Source of the DNA: Chondrosia reniformis | Lineage: Eukaryota; Porifera; Demospongiae; Chondrillida; Chondrillidae | Direction of reading: 5' to 3' | DNA length: 64,000 bases | Assembly: GCA_947172415.1 (NCBI GenBank) | Contig: OX359191.1 | Span: forward strand, 2,170,001-2,234,000 | Part shown: piece by piece, positions 58,401-64,000 of the stretch | Numbering within the stretch: the first letter of the stretch is position 1 | Layout of the letters: every line of letters begins with the position of its first letter | Notes under the pieces: model-generated | The model's input: the letters and a program-made list of their open reading frames with translations, nothing else | The model's database searches: none | Told to the model about the DNA's origin: nothing | Program-made: the position numbers and the translations under genes

Positions 58401-61400
58401 CTTGGTGTGGTCTTAGTCCATGCGAACTGCTCATGGGCAGACGACTCAGGACAGATGTATCACAAACCAAGAGACTTCTCACCCCAAATTGGCCTCACCT
58501 CAAAGGGTATACAGAGAAGGACAAGGAGATGAGAGTGACAGAAGGAAACATATGACTGGCAGCACAGAGTGCGCCCTGTTCTGACATTGCCAGATGATAC
58601 TCCAGTATGGGTCAGCACCAAAGGTCACCAAGTGCCTAGCAGAGTTGTCACAACTGCAGATACCCCACGTTCCTATGTAGTTGAGGTACCCTCTGGTCAA
58701 GTTAAAGAAAACAACCAGCTCTGACAGCTTGGGCAGAAACCACCCCGTCTATAGCAAATATAGCCAACAGCACTGCTGACAACAGGATAACCCGATCTCA
58801 ATCAGGCATACCTATTTGACCCACCGATCGCCTCACGTACTGGTGAAGGAGAGATGTGGTGTGAACTCTTAGAACTGCATGACTGATATGCTTACCTATT
58901 ACGTGTGGTGTTATTATCTTAGTCTGTTTTAGTATTTATAGTTTGTGTATGCTTGTGGTTATTATTCTGTGATCCATTGTGAATCGAGTACGAGTGACTA
59001 CTGATATGGACCCAATCTTCAACAATGCTACATTCTCTATTGTCCAAATCAGCAAAGGAATCCTCCTCTGATGATGGAATTGATACAAGCAGGTCTGAAG
59101 CACTTCATGTGGTCATCTTTGACATTCTGCCAAGCTTGGACTATATACCCAGCGGATTGCATGGAGTACAGTGACAGATATAGTCAAATCTAAAGCAGAG
59201 ATCAATCAAACTCATTAGGTGCTTCTTGTAACAGTTTTGTAGGACTGGATTATGCCCAGATTGAAGTACAGAAGTTATATTCGGTGGAAAGAAGACAATC
59301 TTATTGAAGCATTGTCCACATTATGGAAAAGTGGGATTTCTACATTATAGGGGTAACTTTATACCATATTTTTGGGACATTTAAAAGTGTCCGTAATATC
59401 GAGGTGTCCACACTATAGGAGTGTCCGCAAGGCAGGGTTCCACTATAATATTATGTTTTTCCAATAGGAGCATTATCAATGTCCAGAGGAATGGACTACC
59501 TGACACATCTATTTGGATAAATACGTGTACATGATTTGTATTGCAAATGCATGGTAATGAAAAACAATGTGGTATATATTATATAAATATGACTATAATA
59601 TCAGGAAATTTAATGGCAAAACAATGGCATTTACCACTTACCCCAGCCAATTGATAGGTAGCTGTAGACCCACTTCCTTTTATTGGCTTCAGTCTTCTTA
59701 ACCAAAAGATTGTAGATTTGAACAGACTCACAGAGTGACCAAGTAAACACACAAAGTGAGAAGTAGTGCAACAGACCTGTAACAACTTTGCAGGCTTCCT
59801 GAAGCATATACGTAATACAATAATACGTATATATAATGTATTTGAACTAATATTTATATAATACAGACATGGACTGGAATTTACTGGTGTACATATAGGT
59901 AAACTGGAAATTCTAAAGAATTATAAATCCATATTATATAAAGTAATGACTTTCATAATGTAAAGATTTAAGACTAAGCAGCTATCTTTATATATATTAT
60001 TTGTCCATCACTTTTAAATTGGATGCAAAGTATATTAGTTCCCATAATTAGCTCATTACACTCCACAGCTAGGGAGACATGAGATAAACAATGAGCTTTC
60101 AATAAATCATAACACATACAAAATTAAAAAAATAGTGTCTTTTACTAAAAACTAATTCTCTGACATTAAGTGAATTAAATTTTATTTAAAATGTATACAT
60201 ATCTACTCAGATTAAAAATCTTTATCTCAGTACAATAAACCTGTGCATGCCCTTTTAATTTTACCAACCTATATATTACACACTAAGTCTTACTTGTAAT
60301 TTGCCCTTGCCAACCCCTGATAAATTTGTTACAATATATATGTGAGTATATATTCAAAAGCACTACATGAGTCAAAGGATTTAATATACGGTATGGTAGA
60401 TCTAGGAATAGAGTAAGCATATCAAGTTGATGAGGACTAAAGGGCTTACAGGTAGTCCTATAGCAGTACGTATTCCAGCCAAAAACACTATGAGACCACA
60501 ACTCAAAGCAAGACACAAGTTAAAATGTACAAAATTGTGAACCTTGTTGAATAGCTCCTTTCTGCAATACAAATTAAAAAGTATACACAGAGGCATTTTA
60601 AAATAACATATAGTCATATATACACTTTATACTATACCTTTATATGTATGTTACTTAAAGTAGGCTAGGAGTGCTTTACTTGATTTATAGCACAAAATGC
60701 GGGGTGAAGTTACTGATAGAGCATGAGAGAAGCCAATTAAGTCCTTTACCACACAATGAGAGCCAAACATAGAGTGTCATAAATCAAGTGAGGCACTTCC
60801 AGCATGGGTGGACTGCTGGTTCATGTAAATTTGTTTTCCTGCTGCTGTCCCTGTTATAAAATTTGCAAGCCTTTGGGCTGATTCAATTCAGAGTGCATTA
60901 TGGAGATTAATGCACTTTCATTAATCCTAAGCATGCTAGTTATAGAATTACGTAATTTGATCTACCCATGCATGTCACTTTATATATATATATAAAAGAC
61001 TTAATTAAAACAACATTTCCTTTTTTCCTTTGTATAACTAACCTTAAAGAAATGAAGAAAAATATTGAAAGCATAAGCCAAAAGAGAGAAATACCACATC
61101 CAATGTAAATCATTACATCAAAAGTAACTGGATTTGACTGTAAAGAGTAGGATAAGATTCATAAAGCATGTTATTCACTAAGGAACATCTGTACCCCACA
61201 CTCATGGCAAACAATGCAAAACATGTACACTTACATCCACAACTTGCACTAGCACAACGAAACTTGTCAAATGTATACTTTCACAGGTGATATGTGTTGA
61301 ATTGTTAATTTCATTGATGATTTCCTTTGTCAATGTAATACCATCTGTTGACCATCCTCCAGCACCTTTGTTGGCTTCAAAATCCCAATATGCACATGAA

Positions 61401-62979
61401 AATTGAAGCTTCTTTCCATCTGGAACTCCCAAAGTATAAATGTTATCCTGTATACATAGCCATTTACACCTTTACGACGTTTCCATGACCAAATTGTCAT
61501 TTAAGACACAAAGACACATACAAATTTTGAAAAATCTAGGATATCTTCATAATGTATAAATATTAGAGACTCTTTGAAGAAAGATGCTGTAAGATGAGAA
61601 TGTGTAAACTATTATGCTCCTAGACTTTTACCTATTTTTCCGTAAATAGCTAGCTACTTTATTCTTAAAGTTTACTATTAATCAATTGATTTATTGTTTT
61701 GAATAATTTTTATATGTTACTATTGAATTAAATTTTGTTCTTTACAAAGTATATAGGAAGGAGACTATGGTCGATGAATATTTACAAAATGATAGCCATT
61801 TTCAATAAATTTGTGTGGCCATTTTTGATTTATACCAGCAGGCAGCACACTCACATATACGTATGCAACCTTATTTGGACCAGGTCCTGTATTTACCGTA
61901 TATATGTTACAATTGACAACACTATTTTCCAACAGTTGTAATATTTATCATCATCATTAAACTCTGGATATTACCCCTGCCCACTCATGTCTCCTGAGGA
62001 GCGCAATGAGCTAATGGGCGGAACTGAAGTTCGCTTGATGGGAACCAGAGTCTCCCCCTAGCCACTCAAAAAGATGGTCGAGCCATAGACAGCTGTTTCG
62101 TCCTTATAAGGACTCATCAGTATGGCATATGATAGAAGTTTGAGTGGCTAGTCTGGTAATAAATACTCCCAGAAGCAAAAAAGCTTGTGGTTTCCTTATC
62201 AGCATATAAGGGGTACAGCCAAAAGTGTAGCTGACCACTAATATGGAAAAATTGCGGAACTTTAAGATCTGAAGCTGATCTTAGAGCATCGATATCATCA
62301 TTGTAATATTCAGCAGACCTTTAAAACAAAATCTATTTCAACTTTCTCTTCAAACTCCTCAGGTGCAGTTGGGTTCCTAAATCCAGTGATTTGGCTTGAA
62401 ATAATCAGAGAAGCTGGCATTATCTCAACAACTTCTAGGAACTTTCCTTTTCTATAAGGTTAATTATGTACATTTACAATTAGGGTTAAAATGCCTATAT
62501 ATATACACACATATGTATTAAGACTTACATCTGTGTAAAGTGTATAACTATAAACAAGAGAACAAGACAGGAAAACTCACTCATTTTCAGAAGGTAGCAC
62601 TGGAAGATAATCTTCCATGTGATTCATTGTAAAACTGACTATTTTAATTGTGTCCTTCTCATCTACAATCAGAGAAATGTTTGGAGTTTGCAACTGGTAT
62701 ATAGTTAAAAGTACTTCTCAGTTTATATACTGTTATACAAAGGTTTCTTCTAATGTTGTATAAGGCATATATATAGAAAACTACAGTAGAATTAATATTG
62801 TACTTAAGTTATGAACTACTGATTACTTTTGCTATCCTGGAGTGTTTTAACATAGGACCAGGGAATCTTCAATTTTGGTATATATTTCTGATTTTTAAAC
62901 TCTGCAAAGTCTGCATTTCCTGGAAAAAGAACAGCTGATTTTCTGGGATGCTTGAGGTTCAGCTTACTTCCACTTAAGC
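55408..62979 (-). CDS. Adhesion G-protein-coupled receptor (GAIN/GPS plus 7TM), 5' end unresolved
   Basis: From the GPS on, exons keep phase: 61235-61447, 61043-61137, 60450-60561, 59642-59798, 57240-57345, 56836-56902, 56560-56654, 56097-56223, 55813-55902, 55661-55697, 55408-55526. Upstream GAIN exons are 62319-62451, 62581-62693 and probably 62827-62979; the last junction does not fit in phase and more 5' exons may lie outside. The GPS shows CAYWDF, GGWSTDG and ESIHLTSFVVL. TM1 has YIGCGISLFWLML, TM2 HNFVHFNLCLALS, TM3 EACKVVTGLLHYFSL, TM5 CWLPPYLGLIWAF, TM6 LLKTLSIMLPLFCFTWVIGL and TM7 QGFFIFVLYV, all class B2 signatures. The short tail ends DYASITGEE. Two GPS cysteines are missing. A membrane adhesion-sensing receptor is expected; the ligand is unknown. 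Confidence 0.88.
56360..56405 (-). ncRNA. Hammerhead-like motif in a GPCR intron
   Basis: The minus strand reads CTGAAGA, extra A, GCCC-ATGT-GGGT, GAAA, CGTT, GCAA. Core boxes and helix II (three Watson-Crick pairs plus one G-U) are present, and helix II differs in sequence from the other copies while still pairing. Helix I is short and imperfect. It lies on the sense strand of the intron between the exons at 56223 and 56560. Confidence 0.5.
56965..57207. mobile_element. MITE with TACTGTAAATCCCTT ends
   Basis: 'atactgtaaatccctta' at the left and 'aagggatttacagtat' at the right are inverted repeats bounding about 240 AT-rich bases, with inner inverted 'ttagcgatttg'-type words. It sits in an intron of the adhesion GPCR. 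Confidence 0.8.
57770..58850 (+). mobile_element. Ty3/Gypsy pol fragment with internal deletion
   Basis: In order, the plus strand has a protease-end/RT-entry signature (LLGRPAIEELNLL), an RT start (LGILNGEFHIRLKPDATPFSL), and then directly, at about 58075, integrase core (YLLLVDYFSRYPEV, HGIPSTILSNNGPQY after a frame change, PQSNGQAERTVKTVKGLL) and a C-terminal part (CGLSPCELLMGRRLRTDV). Most of RT, RNase H and the integrase zinc finger are missing. It lies in the GPCR intron between the TM3 and TM4 exons, antisense to the gene. Frames are broken. Confidence 0.85.
59270..59460. repeat. Repeat sharing 'gtgtccgcattatag' words with 57680-57740
   Basis: A segment with 'agtgtccgtaatatcgaggtgtccacactataggagtgtccgcaaggcagggttccactataat' words is partly complementary to 'aactctataatgcggacaccctta' at 57680-57710. 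The pair may be the two ends of one non-autonomous element into which the Gypsy fragment inserted. Confidence 0.5.
61960..62310. repeat. Dispersed repeat family R2, copy 3 (intronic)
   Basis: Close to 27590-27960 in the same orientation ('gagctaatgggcggaactgaagtt', 'gccatagacagctgttt', 'cttgtggtttccttatcag'). It lies in the intron before the GPS exon. Confidence 0.65.
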
Positions 62980-63049
62980 CTATATACATATACATGTATA
63001 TAAATGTATATATATTGAAATTAAATTGAGAAAAATGGCGCGTGATCTT

Positions 63050-64000
63050 TGAAGTGACTGACTGATGGTGAACAAATGAAACACAGTATGAACTAAGACA
63101 GTCAGCTAATTACTCCAGCTATAGTTGTTCATTGAGCCTACACTCTATGCCTCTGAGAAGGAATGGTGCCATCTGTGTCCACGGTCCAATCGGGCACCTT
63201 TGACCAGGCTTGGGACAGGCACCTAGTTAGCCACGAGGACATGAGAGATAGTCCTACTGCTGCTTCTCTCCCAATCACTGATGCATCAGAGACCACCTCC
63301 ACTTTTGGCAGAAACCCTGTATTTTGAAGAGAATCCCCCGTGCTTCACATACAACACCTGCAGTCTGATGTGCACGTCATTGGAAGTTGTCACTTGGTCA
63401 TTATAACTAGTTTTTGAGGTTTGGTCGCATTCCAGCGCATTGTCTGCATGTGTCTAAGAGGGGTGGCTGTTGTTGGAGCCTGGCAAGATTGGTTAACCAA
63501 CAACTCACAGAATTGAGTGATCCGCCTAGGGAACAACAAGAAACTGCCCCTCGACGACCAACCCGGGGAGATCTAAGTGACTTTGACAGACTTCGATGTG
63601 GGGCTGCCGGGGTTTCAGCTAAGTGGGACTTCTGGTGCAGTCCGTGTAGTTTGCTCAGAGGACACAGTGGCAAAGTTTAATGATGATACTCTTGCTACCC
63701 TGTAGGAAAAACACCCGCCGACCCACCCCCCTGATACCAGTCTGCCCTGCAGCCGATGCCACCTTGATAGTGAGTGAGGTGGAAGTTACTCAAGGAATTC
63801 ACTCCTTAATTCCTTAAGGGTTCAGCTGGAGGGGGCGATGGTCTTCGGCCACAACATCTCCTACATGGAGACTTGATGTCTGGGTCTGCGGGGGCTGGAG
63901 GTGAGTTGTTACTAAAAGCATTAACTTCTTTTGTCAGCTTTGTACTCAGAGGTGATACCCATCCAGAGGCATGTCCATACATCTTTGGGGTCTCCCTGAT
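63050..64000. other. GC-richer block, unrecognised
   Basis: Base composition shifts clearly upward from about 63130 to the window end. Open frames of nearly 90 codons exist on both strands near 63410-63680 (plus: DPPREQQETAPRRPTRGDLS; minus: its shadow). I recognise no domain. Composition and a lack of introns suggest retroelement or foreign sequence. Confidence 0.4.

Noticed and set aside
57930..58555. Three overlapping plus-strand ORFs treated as separate genes
   Set aside because: They are frame-shifted pieces of one degenerate Gypsy pol region.

Overview
The window is animal nuclear DNA. It is AT-rich, its genes are split by many short introns with GT..AG junctions, and it is packed with small transposons. 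The gene content (a TMTC3 O-mannosyltransferase, an adhesion GPCR, lineage-specific 7TM proteins) together with the compact intron-rich layout and abundant TACGTA-type repeats suggests a demosponge, possibly Amphimedon. That assignment is inference. No operons, CRISPR arrays, rRNA or tRNA genes were recognised.

Layout. 1-16 kb: a tandem array of a 7TM protein family that I cannot assign to a known class (copies A, B, C on +). It is interleaved with a two-domain single-pass membrane protein gene on the minus strand (13.7-16.0 kb) and a broken duplicate of that gene (2.5-3.2 kb). The block 1-3.6 kb reappears at 11.9-15.4 kb, so the array grew by segmental duplication. 16-19 kb: repeats and one orphan exon from a ubiquitin-activating enzyme E1. 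18.96-30.52 kb (-): a complete TMTC3-like gene whose 14 proposed exons keep phase throughout and give 850 codons. One intron holds a decayed Mutator-like transposon and MITEs. 31.4-52.4 kb: a large imperfect inverted duplication. Each arm carries a gene that starts with an innexin/pannexin-like four-TM channel domain and continues into a cytoplasmic tail of unknown type (739 codons on -, 597 on +). A third, partial and broken copy lies between them. 53.6-54.5 kb: a deleted Penelope-like element with inverted terminal repeats and a GIY-YIG endonuclease remnant. 55.4-63 kb (-): an adhesion GPCR (GAIN/GPS plus 7TM), with a deleted Gypsy element in one intron. The last kilobase is GC-richer and unrecognised.

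The most unusual signal is a set of hammerhead-ribozyme-like motifs. They sit in both terminal repeats of the Penelope-like element and in dispersed relatives at about 2.9, 10.9, 11.9, 23.6, 37.0, 49.0 and 56.4 kb. Several keep the CUGANGA and GAAA core boxes, helix II, and a short helix I with compensating changes between copies. The second signal is the innexin/pannexin-like gene with a long novel tail, duplicated head-to-head. In the second copy a 14-residue repeat exon and one further exon have been lost without breaking frame. The third is the 7TM family itself.

Exon junctions were worked out by hand from splice motifs and codon phase. Family assignments rest on recognisable motifs, not on a database search.
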